DNA of 57,078 bases from Microcaldota archaeon (GTDB lineage: Archaea > Micrarchaeota > Micrarchaeia > Micrarchaeales > Micrarchaeaceae). A program made the translations under genes and the position numbers. This document shows positions 44,586-53,883 of this stretch, piece after piece. The DNA lies in the NCBI GenBank assembly GCA_021800515.1, contig JAJYYU010000002.1, positions 1 through 57,078 of the forward strand, written 5' to 3'. How positions within the stretch are numbered: the first letter of the stretch is position 1; each line of letters starts with the position of its first letter. The notes below the pieces were generated by a model, which was not told the DNA's origin, did not search any database, and saw nothing but the letters and a program-made list of their open reading frames with translations.

Positions 44586-44600
44586 AATATAATTTAAAAA
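44586..44600 (-). promoter_or_regulatory. Probable TATA element for the pilus-like operon
   Basis: On the minus strand, TTTTTAAATTATAT lies about 35-50 bases before the pilin ATG, and a second AT-rich box TATTTAAATATG sits at 44558-44570. Either would place transcription start just before the pilin gene and after the eS26 gene, making the pilin the first gene of its own transcript. Confidence 0.35.
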
Positions 44601-44638
44601 CCTTTTTATTTATTCCTAATCCTATTCAGGCAGTAGAT

Positions 44639-44884
44639 CTAATCAAACGCATTTTCGGTTTTTGAGCTTTGTCTCATTGCAATTCTTTTCTTCTTTTCAA
44701 AAATCTTTCTATGTTTTGCACAGCTTATACAATAGTATACCTTCCTCTTTCCAAAATATCTTACATCATTTCCTGTCTTAAGCTCAGTATTGAAACTTAC
44801 TGATTTATCAAAGCTTACTGCTTTGTTTCTTGGGACTTTTCTTCCGCATGAGTCGCATATTACTAGAGTTTCTTTTCCTCTCAT
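44639..44884 (-). CDS. rps26e: Ribosomal protein eS26
   Basis: From ATG 44884 this is an 81-residue protein. LVICDSCGRKVPRNKAVSFD supplies the first zinc pair and YYCISCAKHRKIFEKK the second, the same arrangement as eukaryotic eS26 (C-x2-C-x-R-x-VPKDKA with YCVSCA-x-H). The start ATG is preferred over an upstream TTG (44902) that would add six residues. eS26 binds near the mRNA exit channel of the small subunit. In archaea it has patchy distribution, mainly crenarchaeal in older surveys, so its presence here is a useful phylogenetic marker. It stands alone upstream of the pilin cluster. Confidence 0.88.
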   Translation of the reverse strand: MRGKETLVICDSCGRKVPRNKAVSFDKSVSFNTELKTGNDVRYFGKRKVYYCISCAKHRKIFEKKKRIAMRQSSKTENAFD

Positions 44885-45202
44885 TTCATCCACTTTTTGC
44901 AATTAATAATATTTATTTTTATATTTCTATACTATTTTTAACAAATTATATAAAAAGTTACATTTATTATAAGGGCTACCAATATTTAAAACCTTTTTAA
45001 TATTTAACTACTAGGGCCTTATTGAAAATTCAACTATGTACAAGCCCTGCATTTATAAGCATCTTCATAAACAGTTAGTATAAACATTCTAAGCCCAATT
45101 GGCATATCCCTGTATAATTATAATTATATAATTAAAATATAAATTTATAAAGTAAATAGAGCCTTGGATAATATAATTTTATAGCATTTACCTATTTATA
45201 TA
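44885..45202. other. Intergenic region of about 318 bases, no gene seen
   Basis: AT-rich spacer between the start of the eS26 gene and the stop of the nnr gene, both on the minus strand. It would carry the eS26 promoter and the end of the nnr transcript. The only open frames are under 20 codons. AGGGCC and AGCCCT segments near 45013-45052 could pair weakly, but I see no convincing RNA structure. Confidence 0.5.
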
Positions 45203-46762
45203 TTATCTTATAATTTTATCAAATTTTTTGAGCTCGTTTGGAATTGCATTTATTATATCATCAGGAATAATGTGAAGGCCTTTTGCAGTAAATAAGACCT
45301 CAGAGATCTTTGAATGCACATGAACTCCTGCTACTGCTGATTCAAATGCATTATTGTGCACTGCTGCATAACTGCCTATAATTCCTGATAAAACATCGCC
45401 AGTACCCATAACAGCTAAGGAGGAATTGGTTGCTTTATTTATTTTTAAGAGTCTACCATTACTTATTATTGTCCTGTTTCCTTTTAATACTATATTGCAT
45501 TTATTAGATTTTGCAAATTCTATCACTGTATCTATTTTTTCATAGAATTCAAGCCCCGCAAGGTTCTTTCCGCTTAATTTAAGAAACTCTCCCTCATGTG
45601 GAGTGAGAATTATTTTTTGATTCAGTAGTTTTCGGTTTTCCTTAATAAGTTCTATTGCATTTCCATCAATTATGCAAGTATTGCCTTTCTCTGCCTCATA
45701 TTTCAGAATACGTGCCAGCAACTTTGGTTGAATCTCATTTGCACTGCCAGGGCCTATAACTAGAGAATTATGCCGTATCCCAATAATATTCTTCATTGTA
45801 TTATCAGGGTCATGAAAATCCGCAGAAGTGACTATTATATCAGGTGAAACTTTTTTTACTGCTGTTTCTATAGATTTTGGAACTAATACAGTCACATATC
45901 CTGATCCTGATCGCAGCGCTGCAATCGCATTCTTTGCCGCCAATCCTGCAAGCATAGGAGCCCCATAGTATTTTTCACTGCCACCGATTACAAGTACTGC
46001 ACCATTAGAATACTTGTTTGCATTAATGCTTCGTGCTTCTGTGGCAATTGCAACATCCCCATCTCCTGCTAATAATTCTGCTGAGAGAGGTATTTTATTA
46101 TCTATTATTGTTGAAAAGCTTTTTATGGCCTTAGTATTTGCTATGCCTTGTTTCATCTTATAGAGGCATAAAACACTGCTTGACCTTATATAATCAAGGT
46201 TAGTTGTACCTTTGTCAGGATCTATTCCTGTAGGTGTATCAATGCATAAGGTATCCTTTTTTGCATTATTCACCATGCTTACTGCTGCCAGCATAAATTT
46301 TGAAAGCCTTCCTTTCAAACCATTGCCTATCATGGCGGTAATAATAACATCATTTTTATCCAGCATATTACGAAAATCAGGCATATTTTTTTCAGAGATC
46401 ACTTTTATCTCAATTAACTCGCTTAATACATTATAATTAAATAATGTCACTTGATTCTTTATTTCACTGCCATCATCTAAAAGTATTACTGTTAAATCTG
46501 CATAATTCAGCAAATGCCTTGCAGCACTTAGCCCAACTGCCCCAAGATAACCCTTCCCACAGACAATGCTTATTTTTTTTCCTTTGTATTTTTGCCTTAT
46601 AGCATTTGCAACTGAAAAACCTGAATTTTCAACAAGCATCTTGTTATCGAATCCAAGACCATTTGCATTAAGCAGAATTGCGTTGTATTCCTCAATGCTC
46701 AAAATGTCTTTTGTATATCTTGAAAAATCCTTTAATGTTTTCATAGCATGCCTTATTCCCAT
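45203..46762 (-). CDS. nnr: Bifunctional NAD(P)H-hydrate epimerase / ADP-dependent dehydratase (Nnr)
   Basis: A two-domain protein of 519 residues. The N-terminal YjeF_N epimerase domain (about 20-215) has VENSGFSVANAI, IVCGKGYLGAVGLSAARHL and CIDTPTGIDPDKGT. The C-terminal ribokinase-like dehydratase domain (about 230-519) has VLVIGGSEKYYGAPMLAG, ILTPHEGEFLKLSG and the GTGDVLSGIIG motif. It repairs hydrated NAD(P)H. The fusion is the common bacterial and archaeal arrangement. An internal ATG (46744, MKTLKDFS) is an alternative start. It is divergent from the AbrB/winged-helix gene. Confidence 0.95.
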   Translation of the reverse strand: MGIRHAMKTLKDFSRYTKDILSIEEYNAILLNANGLGFDNKMLVENSGFSVANAIRQKYKGKKISIVCGKGYLGAVGLSAARHLLNYADLTVILLDDGSEIKNQVTLFNYNVLSELIEIKVISEKNMPDFRNMLDKNDVIITAMIGNGLKGRLSKFMLAAVSMVNNAKKDTLCIDTPTGIDPDKGTTNLDYIRSSSVLCLYKMKQGIANTKAIKSFSTIIDNKIPLSAELLAGDGDVAIATEARSINANKYSNGAVLVIGGSEKYYGAPMLAGLAAKNAIAALRSGSGYVTVLVPKSIETAVKKVSPDIIVTSADFHDPDNTMKNIIGIRHNSLVIGPGSANEIQPKLLARILKYEAEKGNTCIIDGNAIELIKENRKLLNQKIILTPHEGEFLKLSGKNLAGLEFYEKIDTVIEFAKSNKCNIVLKGNRTIISNGRLLKINKATNSSLAVMGTGDVLSGIIGSYAAVHNNAFESAVAGVHVHSKISEVLFTAKGLHIIPDDIINAIPNELKKFDKIIR

Positions 46763-46944
46763 TTTATAACAGGTTTTAATATTTTGTGCCTCCTTTAAAT
46801 TATATAAAGCATTGTTTTATTTTATTATATTTTTAATTATCCTATAATTTTAATTATCAGACGCTTAATCATTCTTTATAATTTTAGATAAATAATGAAC
46901 TTAAAAATATAAATGCTTGGTTATAACATGCCAACAGTGGTTTT

Positions 46945-47853
46945 ATGTCAAAAGTTTATAAATTAAATAATAAATTAATTTTATACCTTCCATCTGATTT
47001 TATTGAGGCCATGGACATCAAAAATGGGGATGAGTTAGAATTCTTAAAATACAGTGACAAATCCTTTTTAATTGCAAGAAAAGATGAGGTAACAAGGCTT
47101 TTTATAGCGAACACAGGTCAGAGAAATGAGAAAAGTGAAATGCAGCACCATTCCATTGTATCCTCTCCTGGAATTGAAAATGCTCAAATAGATCCTGCTG
47201 AAATGAATGTGCTTAAAAAGATGAATAATCTTTTATTCAGTAAAAGAACTAAGCAGTCTGTGCAGAAGATTCTAACAGAGCCTGAAAAAGCAGTACTTGA
47301 ATTGCTTATAAAGAAAAAGTTTGTCCTTTTGATAAAAAAGAACAATGAGTGGATTTATAGCATATCAAAATATATTTATCCAAAATTGACCAATAATGAA
47401 AGCAGCACTATTGATGTACACATACAAACAATGCCAAAACAAACTCAGGGCAATGAACAAAAGTATCCGCAGCCAGGATACTCGACTGTGCAGAAAGCAG
47501 GAGTGGATAGAATAAAAGAGCTGCAAAATTCCCTTGAAACAAACGGTTACATTGTCATAAGCAGTGAAAACGATGCTGCAGAAATTTCAAAGATGATGGA
47601 GGAGAGTATTAGAAGAGGAATAATAATTGGAACTAGAGCCTTTAACAAAAAATTTTATATAGCATTAAAGAAATTTGTAGTGAATAATACACCAAAAATA
47701 ATAGGCATTATGGGCAGCAAAAAAATATCAGTTGATGAGATCTCAAAGCAGCTGAATATAAATCAAGAGGGCGTACTTACCATTCTTTACTTGCTTGCAG
47801 AGAACGGAGAAGTCACTGAAGTAAAAGAGAACATTTTCAAAGTAGTGACCTAA
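46945..47853 (+). CDS. AbrB-like N-terminal domain plus winged-helix protein, probable transcription regulator
   Basis: This 302-residue protein starts with a SpoVT/AbrB-like beta strand module (KLNNKLILYLPSDFIEAMDI then NGDELEFL, 7-36). A linker with Gln/Pro-rich stretch follows (about 150-175). The C-terminal ISVDEISKQLNINQEGVLTI looks like a winged helix with a final strand VTEVKENIFKVV. These domains suggest DNA binding. It is divergent from nnr, though no operator can be pointed out. Targets unknown. Confidence 0.72.
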   Translation: MSKVYKLNNKLILYLPSDFIEAMDIKNGDELEFLKYSDKSFLIARKDEVTRLFIANTGQRNEKSEMQHHSIVSSPGIENAQIDPAEMNVLKKMNNLLFSKRTKQSVQKILTEPEKAVLELLIKKKFVLLIKKNNEWIYSISKYIYPKLTNNESSTIDVHIQTMPKQTQGNEQKYPQPGYSTVQKAGVDRIKELQNSLETNGYIVISSENDAAEISKMMEESIRRGIIIGTRAFNKKFYIALKKFVVNNTPKIIGIMGSKKISVDEISKQLNINQEGVLTILYLLAENGEVTEVKENIFKVVT

Positions 47854-48163
47854 TAACAGGTATTGGATAGGGGGTACAAATTTTTGTAACAATTAAAATA
47901 TTTTTCTATTTAATAATAATTATAATTAAAATAAAAAAGGCTACAAATAAGGGATTATTTGATATTTGTTAGATTAAATAAATTAAGCATTTTAGGAAGA
48001 ATTGATTCATATTTAAGTCAGCCTAGCAATAGTATCATTGAGGGCATCAAACGTGCAGCCAGTGGCTTGCACAGGCTACATACGTAAGAATACTACACCA
48101 TGCTAACAAATATACTGTAATTTCCTTGTTCGCCTCTTTTGAAATTTGAACAATGGAGATTTT
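47854..48163 (+). other. Intergenic region with a candidate structured RNA (48020-48080)
   Basis: This 310-base gap contains no open frame longer than about 10 codons. Inside it, AGCCT at 48020-48024 pairs with AGGCT at 48073-48077. An internal hairpin GTGCA-GCC-AGT-GGC-TTGCAC lies at 48053-48072, and ACA follows at 48078-48080. The arrangement could be a small hairpin RNA such as an H/ACA guide, but the 5' side of the internal loop (about 28 nt) is too large for a standard pocket. The region just upstream of dnaG would hold its promoter. Confidence 0.4.
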
Positions 48164-49648
48164 ATGGGGAAAAAATACATAGATATAGTAAAGTATATTG
48201 TAGAAGCGGATTTTGAAATAAATGGGAATGTTGAGAAACCTGACATAATAGGAGCAATATTTGGGCAGACTGAAGGTTTGCTTGGCACTGACCTTGATTT
48301 AAGGGAGCTGCAAAGAAATGGAAAAATAGGCAGAATTGAGATAGAGTTTTCAATACAGACCAATAAGACAGCAGGAAAGCTTTTCCTCCCTTCATCATTA
48401 GGAAGAGTAGAAACATGTATACTTGGAGCTGCAATCGAATCTGTGGATAGAGTAGGGCCATTTGAAACATCATTCAAGATACTTCGCGTAGAGGACACAA
48501 GAAATGAAAAGAGGAAGTACATCATAGAACGCGCAAAGAACCTTATCAAGGTCTTGCTTTCCACAGAGATACCTGACAGCAAGGAAATCAGTGAAATGGT
48601 AGAATCTGATGTCAAGAAGAGTACAATAACAACATATGGTGCGGATAACCTGCCTGCAGGTCCTGACGTTGGCAAAAGCGAGGAGGTTGTGCTTGTCGAA
48701 GGGAGAGCAGATGTAATAAACCTTATAAAAAATGACATCACAAATTGCATTGCTGTTGGGGGCGCATCAAACAAGATATCAGATACTATAACAAAGCTTG
48801 CCGCAGAAAAGGATACAGTGCTTTTCGTAGATGGGGATAGGGGCGGTGAGATGATCATGAAAATACTCATCACAGGAGGTGTTGACATAGATTTTGTGGC
48901 AAGAGCGCCGGACGGCAAGGAGGTTGAGGAGCTTGCAAGGAAGGAAATAATAAAGGCAATGCATCTCAAAGTTCCTATAGACCAGATTATGAATAGACTC
49001 AATAGGGAAAGCAATTCAAAGAAAAATAACAGCACCAATTATGGGCATGCATTCAGCCAGGGTCAAAAAACTAGGTCTGAGCGCTTGCAACAGCAGAATC
49101 AAGGTCTGCAGCAAAGGCAAAGTGAAGACGAAGGACTGAAAAGTGCTACAGAAATCGTAAACAGCCTGAGGGAGACATCTAGCGCAAACGCGCAGCAGCC
49201 CACGGAGTCAACACGGCAACCTCTGAAGATAAGCGTAGTTAGAATAGATGATGAGGATGATTCTGATCTTGATGACGAGATAAAGGACGCCTTCCCAAAG
49301 CCAGAAAATTCAGACCAGGATAAAGAAACCTTATCAAATTTGCATGAGTCTGAAAATGTTGTAAACTCAAACTTCATTGCAGAGCTGGCAGAGCTGAAAA
49401 ACTCCTTGAGAGGAAGACTTTATGACAAAAATAACAATCTGATTTCAGAAGTACCTGTAAGGCAGATGCTGCAGGAAATCCAGAATACAAAAGGTATAAA
49501 TGCGATAGTGTTTGATGGGATTGTTACCCAAAGGCTGATGGATTTGGCAACTAGGTACAATATAAGGCAGGTCTATGGAATAAGAGCGCAGATATCCAAG
49601 AAATATGGAAATCTGCTCCTTTATACTTCAGAAGCAGGTCTAATCTAA
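48164..49648 (+). CDS. dnaG: DnaG-type primase (archaeal), exosome-associated
   Basis: About 494 residues from ATG 48164, whose ribosome site GGAG lies 7-10 bases upstream. An in-frame TTG at 48146 is less likely. The N-terminal archaeal-DnaG domain has DIVKYIVEADFEINGNVEKP and AIFGQTEGLLG. The Toprim domain follows with VVLVEGRADVINL (acidic Glu) and VLFVDGDRGGE (DxD). A Gln/Ser/Glu-rich linker (about 290-400) and a C-terminal domain (about 405-494) complete it. Archaeal DnaG is known as an exosome subunit and primase-like protein. The acidic low-complexity linker is longer than in small versions. It is followed by the ABC exporter pair. Confidence 0.95.
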   Translation: MGKKYIDIVKYIVEADFEINGNVEKPDIIGAIFGQTEGLLGTDLDLRELQRNGKIGRIEIEFSIQTNKTAGKLFLPSSLGRVETCILGAAIESVDRVGPFETSFKILRVEDTRNEKRKYIIERAKNLIKVLLSTEIPDSKEISEMVESDVKKSTITTYGADNLPAGPDVGKSEEVVLVEGRADVINLIKNDITNCIAVGGASNKISDTITKLAAEKDTVLFVDGDRGGEMIMKILITGGVDIDFVARAPDGKEVEELARKEIIKAMHLKVPIDQIMNRLNRESNSKKNNSTNYGHAFSQGQKTRSERLQQQNQGLQQRQSEDEGLKSATEIVNSLRETSSANAQQPTESTRQPLKISVVRIDDEDDSDLDDEIKDAFPKPENSDQDKETLSNLHESENVVNSNFIAELAELKNSLRGRLYDKNNNLISEVPVRQMLQEIQNTKGINAIVFDGIVTQRLMDLATRYNIRQVYGIRAQISKKYGNLLLYTSEAGLI

Positions 49649-49670
49649 AGTTTTCAGCAAAGAGATAAAG

Positions 49671-50594
49671 ATGGCAATGCAGGAATTAATTGAATGCAAA
49701 AATATATCTAAAACATATGGTAAGAAGACCGCTCTAAAAAAAGTGAGCTTCTCATTACCGCTTCATGGTATATTTGCACTCATAGGCAGGAATGGCGCAG
49801 GCAAAACAACTTTGATAAAAATACTATCAACTCTTCTTGAGCCTACATCAGGGACAGCAGAAATAGGAAAAATAAACATTGTCAAAAATCCTACCGAAAT
49901 AAGAAAGGATATAGCAGTATTATCGCAAGAAGCAAAGGCGGTCAATTGGCTTACGCCTAGGCAGCAGATATTCATATACCTCCTTTATAGGGGCATGGGC
50001 ATAAATGAAGCAAAAATAAAAACAGATGAGGTTATAAGGATATTTAAAATAGGAAAAAATGCAGACATAGTCAATTCCCGTCTTTCAGGCGGAATAAAAA
50101 GGAAAGTCCTTATAGCAATGGTAATCTCAACTGGATCTAAAATATTATTTCTCGATGAACCTACAATTGGCTTAGATCCTATTGCAAGAGAAGAATTATG
50201 GTCTATTCTGCGCCGGCTCAAAAAAAATCACTTCATATTCCTCACAACGCATTACCTTAATGAAGCAGAAGCCCTTGCAGACACTATAGGTATATTTGAT
50301 GAAGGCAGGCTTGTGCATATTGGGACCCTTCAAGAGCTGCGTAAAAATATTAATTATCAGTACAGCCTCTATGTGCAGGAATCAAGAATCAATTTAAAGT
50401 CACTTAAGAAATATGGCAAGGTTGTAAAGGGGGTAGACAAGAGACTGCAACTGCTAGTAGATCAAAAAAATGCTGATTTTCTCTCTAAAAGATTTATACA
50501 GCAAAAAATAAGATTTTCAATTAACCCTATCTCGCTTGATGATATATTTTATTATTTTACAAAAAAGCAGATTTTAGAGGAGAACTATGAGTAA
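49671..50594 (+). CDS. ABC transporter ATP-binding protein
   Basis: This 307-residue ATPase has Walker A GRNGAGKTT, Q-loop SQEAKAVNWLT, signature LSGGIKRKV (variant of LSGGQ, as usual for ABC-2/DRA-type exporters), Walker B ILFLDEPTIGLDP and H-loop LTTHYLNEAEALAD. The C-terminal 80 residues fit the extension of antibiotic- or lipid-exporting ATPases. The gene overlaps the permease by 8 bases (50587-50594), which implies tight coupling. Substrate unknown. Confidence 0.92.
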   Translation: MAMQELIECKNISKTYGKKTALKKVSFSLPLHGIFALIGRNGAGKTTLIKILSTLLEPTSGTAEIGKINIVKNPTEIRKDIAVLSQEAKAVNWLTPRQQIFIYLLYRGMGINEAKIKTDEVIRIFKIGKNADIVNSRLSGGIKRKVLIAMVISTGSKILFLDEPTIGLDPIAREELWSILRRLKKNHFIFLTTHYLNEAEALADTIGIFDEGRLVHIGTLQELRKNINYQYSLYVQESRINLKSLKKYGKVVKGVDKRLQLLVDQKNADFLSKRFIQQKIRFSINPISLDDIFYYFTKKQILEENYE

Positions 50595-51327
50595 TATATT
50601 CAGCAAGATTTATGCGTCAGTACTTGTAACTGCAGTATATGCAATGAAGAATTATCCTACAATGGTTATTAGCTCATTACTTACACCATTTTCTCTTTTA
50701 ATCTTTGTCATTTTAATATCAAAAGGCGCATTACTTGATATCGCAATAATAGGCGCTATACTTTCAACGATGATATCAAGTGGGATAGTACTGCAGATTG
50801 ATTTATCCCATTTAAAAAATGATTTCAGAATGCAGGATATGATAGTAAGCTCACCTACAAGCGCATTTATATATATTTTTGGAATGTCTATATCCGAGCT
50901 TGTATACAATCTGCCGACGTTTGCAATTCTTATTACTTTAGCTGTATTTTTTGTGCATGTCCCGATTATATCAGTACTTACCATAATCCTCGTAATGTGT
51001 ATGAGTTTTGCATTTTCCACTTCCCTGGGTTTCCTAATATCTACATTCAGTTCGGATATGATGCAGAGTTGGACTTTTAGCGGCATACTGACAATACTTC
51101 TTACAACAATTTCTCCTATATATTATCCAATAACATATATACCTCTGCCATTTAGATACATTGCATATCTGTCGCCGACAACATATGCTGCTGAGATAGC
51201 GCAAAATGCGCTTGGATCATTAAAACTCCCCGTATCAATGCTTATTATAAACTGGATTGTTCTTATTGCATTATCAGCAATAATATTGACAGTCGCAATA
51301 AAGAAAAATAGATGGAGGGAAAAATAG
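50587..51327 (+). CDS. ABC-2 type transporter permease
   Basis: A 246-residue protein with six hydrophobic segments and the ABC-2 pattern. There is a short cytosolic N-terminus, FRMQDMIVSSPTSAFIYIFGM before the third helix, and the conserved segment TISPIYYPITYIPLPFRYIAYLSP before the fifth. It pairs with the overlapping ATPase gene and would form the membrane half of an exporter. The substrate cannot be told; drug, polysaccharide or protein are the usual options. Confidence 0.9.
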   Translation: MSNIFSKIYASVLVTAVYAMKNYPTMVISSLLTPFSLLIFVILISKGALLDIAIIGAILSTMISSGIVLQIDLSHLKNDFRMQDMIVSSPTSAFIYIFGMSISELVYNLPTFAILITLAVFFVHVPIISVLTIILVMCMSFAFSTSLGFLISTFSSDMMQSWTFSGILTILLTTISPIYYPITYIPLPFRYIAYLSPTTYAAEIAQNALGSLKLPVSMLIINWIVLIALSAIILTVAIKKNRWREK

Positions 51328-51553
51328 CACTGGCATTATTAAATATTTTTATTTTTTTATTTTACATTATTAAATTATTTATCTTACAATTATTTACTAA
51401 GAAGAATTTGTTTCAGAGGAATCTTCTATTTTACAACAATATTTAAAAATATTTGTTTTCATAATTATATTAACTATTCTTGCATAGTTTGCAATCTCTA
51501 TTGGCAATTTTGCAATTTCGCAATGCTGAAGCAGTTGGAATCTATAGTTAGAA

Positions 51554-51563
51554 AGTTTAAAAT
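51554..51563 (+). promoter_or_regulatory. TATA-like box for EF-1alpha
   Basis: AGTTTAAAAT lies about 55-64 bases before the EF-1alpha ATG. Downstream, TTAGGTGA (51606-51613) is a near-perfect ribosome site 4 bases before the ATG. GCAATTT occurs in repeated form just before (51504-51525), purpose unknown. Confidence 0.4.
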
Positions 51564-51617
51564 TCTAAAAATACAAAAACTATTAAATAATAAAAATATT
51601 GAACCTTAGGTGAAAAT

Positions 51618-52889
51618 ATGGCAGATAAACCGCATATGAACTTAATTTTTATAGGACATGTTGACCATGGAAAGTCAACGACAGTTGGAAGGCTCTTATA
51701 TGAGACAGGTGTAATAACAGACAGAGATATAGCCCGTTTCAAGGAACTTACACAGCAACTGAACAGACCGACGTTCGAGTTTGCCTTTGTAATGGATGCA
51801 TTAAAAGAGGAAAGAGAAAGAGGAATAACAATTGACATTGCACACAGAGACTTCCAGACAGGAAAGTATTATTTTACAATAATTGATGCACCTGGGCACA
51901 AGGACTTCGTAAAGAATATGATAACCGGAGCATCACAGGCAGATGCAGCAGTTTTGGTTGTAAGCTCTGTTGATGGCATACAGGCTCAGACAAGAGAGCA
52001 TGCAATACTTGCAAGCGTTCTTGGAATCAAACAGCTGATAGTAGGAGTCAACAAGATGGATGCTGCAAATTTCTCCCAAGAAAAATATGAGGCGGCAAAG
52101 AAGTCTGTTACAGAACTATTGAAGACACTGGGTTTCAAGACAGATGCAGTCCCCTTCATACCTTACTCTGCACTTGAAGGAAGCAATGTTTCAAAAAAGC
52201 CAGAGAAGATGCCTTGGTACAACGGCCCGACCTTGCTCGAGTCACTAGACAACCTTATTGTGCCTGAAAAACCTATAGATAAGCCTCTAAGGCTTCCTAT
52301 ACAGGATGTATTCAGCATTTCAGGATTCGGAACAGTACCTGTAGGCAGAGTTGAGACAGGAGTAATGAAGCCAGGAGACCAGGTAATAATCATGCCAAGT
52401 GGTATAAAAACAGAAATCAAGAGTATTGAAATGCACAAGAAGCAGTTGACAAAAGCAGAGCCTGGCGACAACGTCGGATTCAACATCAAGAACGTAGACA
52501 AGAAAGACATAAAAAGAGGAGATGTCCTTGGTCCTGTAAGCAACCCTCCGTCAGTCGTAAGCGATTTCACTGCACAGGTAATAGTGTTGCACCACCAAAA
52601 TGTAATTGCAAAAGGCTACACGCCTGTTTTCCATATACATACTGCACAGATAGCATGCGTATTTGAGGAAATCCTTGAAAAGAAGGACCCAAAAACAGGT
52701 CAAACCCTTGAGAAGAACCCTGCAACAATAAAGACAGGAGACATTGCAATAATAAAAATAAGGCCGACAAAGCCAATAGTTGCTGAAAAGTTCTCAGAAT
52801 TCCCGCAACTCGGAAGATTTGCAATAAGGGATATGGGAGAAACAATAGGCGCAGGAGTAATCCTTGAGATAACAAAGAAACAGGTCTGA
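51618..52889 (+). CDS. tuf: Translation elongation factor EF-1alpha (aEF1A)
   Basis: A 423-residue GTPase. G1 is GHVDHGKST, then RERGITIDI (switch I), G3 DAPGHKDF, G4 NKMD and the G5 SA region. Domains II ([19 protein letters not shown]) and III ([23 protein letters not shown]) are complete. It delivers aminoacyl-tRNA to the ribosome. The codon choice is slightly more GC-rich than neighbouring orphans, as expected for a highly expressed gene. It has a strong AGGTGA ribosome site. An orphan gene then uS10 follow, an interrupted form of the archaeal EF-1alpha/S10 order. Confidence 0.97.
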   Translation: MADKPHMNLIFIGHVDHGKSTTVGRLLYETGVITDRDIARFKELTQQLNRPTFEFAFVMDALKEERERGITIDIAHRDFQTGKYYFTIIDAPGHKDFVKNMITGASQADAAVLVVSSVDGIQAQTREHAILASVLGIKQLIVGVNKMDAANFSQEKYEAAKKSVTELLKTLGFKTDAVPFIPYSALEGSNVSKKPEKMPWYNGPTLLESLDNLIVPEKPIDKPLRLPIQDVFSISGFGTVPVGRVETGVMKPGDQVIIMPSGIKTEIKSIEMHKKQLTKAEPGDNVGFNIKNVDKKDIKRGDVLGPVSNPPSVVSDFTAQVIVLHHQNVIAKGYTPVFHIHTAQIACVFEEILEKKDPKTGQTLEKNPATIKTGDIAIIKIRPTKPIVAEKFSEFPQLGRFAIRDMGETIGAGVILEITKKQV

Positions 52890-52960
52890 TAAAATCTGAC
52901 TGTTTCAGTGTCTCTACAGCCTTATTGTAAAATCCAATAATACAACTGTTTGGTGTTTGA

Positions 52961-53437
52961 ATGACCATAGAACGGAAAATAAGTCTTTTCAATGATCATG
53001 AAATCAGTGAGCTGCTGGAATATGTTAAAGGCAAACTCTTAAAGTCTAAGAAAATAAGTGCACAATCTGTGTATCCAGGCTTAGAAAACAAGAAGATTCT
53101 TGAGAATGCATTAAGAAATTATTCAAAAAAAGAGAATATCCAAAAAATAAGCAATAAAGTCAATAGAGAGATGAAAACACTTGTTTATTCATTTCCAGAC
53201 AACAAACAAATTATTTTGCATGCCAAAAAAGATGAACCAATTGAGGAAGAAAACATTAGCACACTAATATATAACTTGAAGAAAAAACTTGTAATTGAAA
53301 AAACAATGCCTGAAACATTGACACATGAAATAACGACTGAATACACTTATCCCAGCAACAAGGAAATTATTAAGACAGTACTTCGAACATACGAAGGAGA
53401 ATTAAATAATGCAGAAATCAGGAAAGAGAAATTTTGA
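52961..53437 (+). CDS. Small basic protein inserted between EF-1alpha and uS10, unknown
   Basis: A 158-residue protein, mostly helical and Lys/Glu/Asn-rich with no cysteines and no signal peptide. Stretches such as ISELLEYVKGKLLKSKKI and IQKISNKVNREMKTLVYSF are seen. It has a GGTG ribosome site. The gene sits 71 bases after EF-1alpha and about 140 before uS10, so it interrupts the order usually found in archaea. No family recognised. It may be a lineage-specific translation-related protein or an unrelated passenger. Confidence 0.68.
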   Translation: MTIERKISLFNDHEISELLEYVKGKLLKSKKISAQSVYPGLENKKILENALRNYSKKENIQKISNKVNREMKTLVYSFPDNKQIILHAKKDEPIEEENISTLIYNLKKKLVIEKTMPETLTHEITTEYTYPSNKEIIKTVLRTYEGELNNAEIRKEKF

Positions 53438-53577
53438 CGGCATAGATATAGGTATACGGTAAAAATAGCAAAGTATTTAAACAAGATAAATAAAATATAA
53501 AAGCTATAAAATGAATCAAAACAAATGATAAATCAGATTTATAAATTTTAGTTTAATTTTAATTTAAGATGATTATA

Positions 53578-53883
53578 ATGCCAACAGCAGCAATAAAACT
53601 TGTAAGCACAAATCCAAATGATATAGATGCAATTTCAAAGAACATTAAGTCAATTGCAGACACTTTGAGCATAAAAGTAAAAGGCCCTGTGCCACTACCT
53701 GTGCATAAGATTGTACAAACTACAAGGAAGACCCCGTGCGCAAACGGAAGCCACACATTTGAGAAGTGGGAGATGAGAGTGCATAAGAGACTCCTCTATG
53801 TAGATAGCAATGAGCAAGTGCTAAGGCAGATCATGAGGATACAAGTGCCAGATACAGTGCAGATTGAGATAAGCTTAAGCTAA
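53578..53883 (+). CDS. rps10: Ribosomal protein uS10
   Basis: From ATG 53578 the protein has 101 residues. Archaeal hallmarks are KLVSTNPNDIDAI, GPVPLPVHK, TTRKTPCANGSHTFEKWEMR and RLLYVDSN, ending with QIMRIQVPDTVQIEISL. An in-frame ATG three codons upstream (53569) is less likely because GATGATTATA directly before 53578 supplies the ribosome site. It is part of the small subunit head. A T-rich terminator lies about 100 bases downstream. Confidence 0.95.
   Translation: MPTAAIKLVSTNPNDIDAISKNIKSIADTLSIKVKGPVPLPVHKIVQTTRKTPCANGSHTFEKWEMRVHKRLLYVDSNEQVLRQIMRIQVPDTVQIEISLS

Noticed and set aside
48103-49038. Open frame of 311 codons antisense to dnaG
   Set aside because: The dnaG frame carries full Toprim motifs; the antisense translation is Ser/Phe/Leu-rich and has no recognisable domain.
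51523-51609. 28-codon frame just upstream of EF-1alpha
   Set aside because: It lies across the TATA-like element and ends within the ribosome site; probably part of the promoter, not a translated leader.
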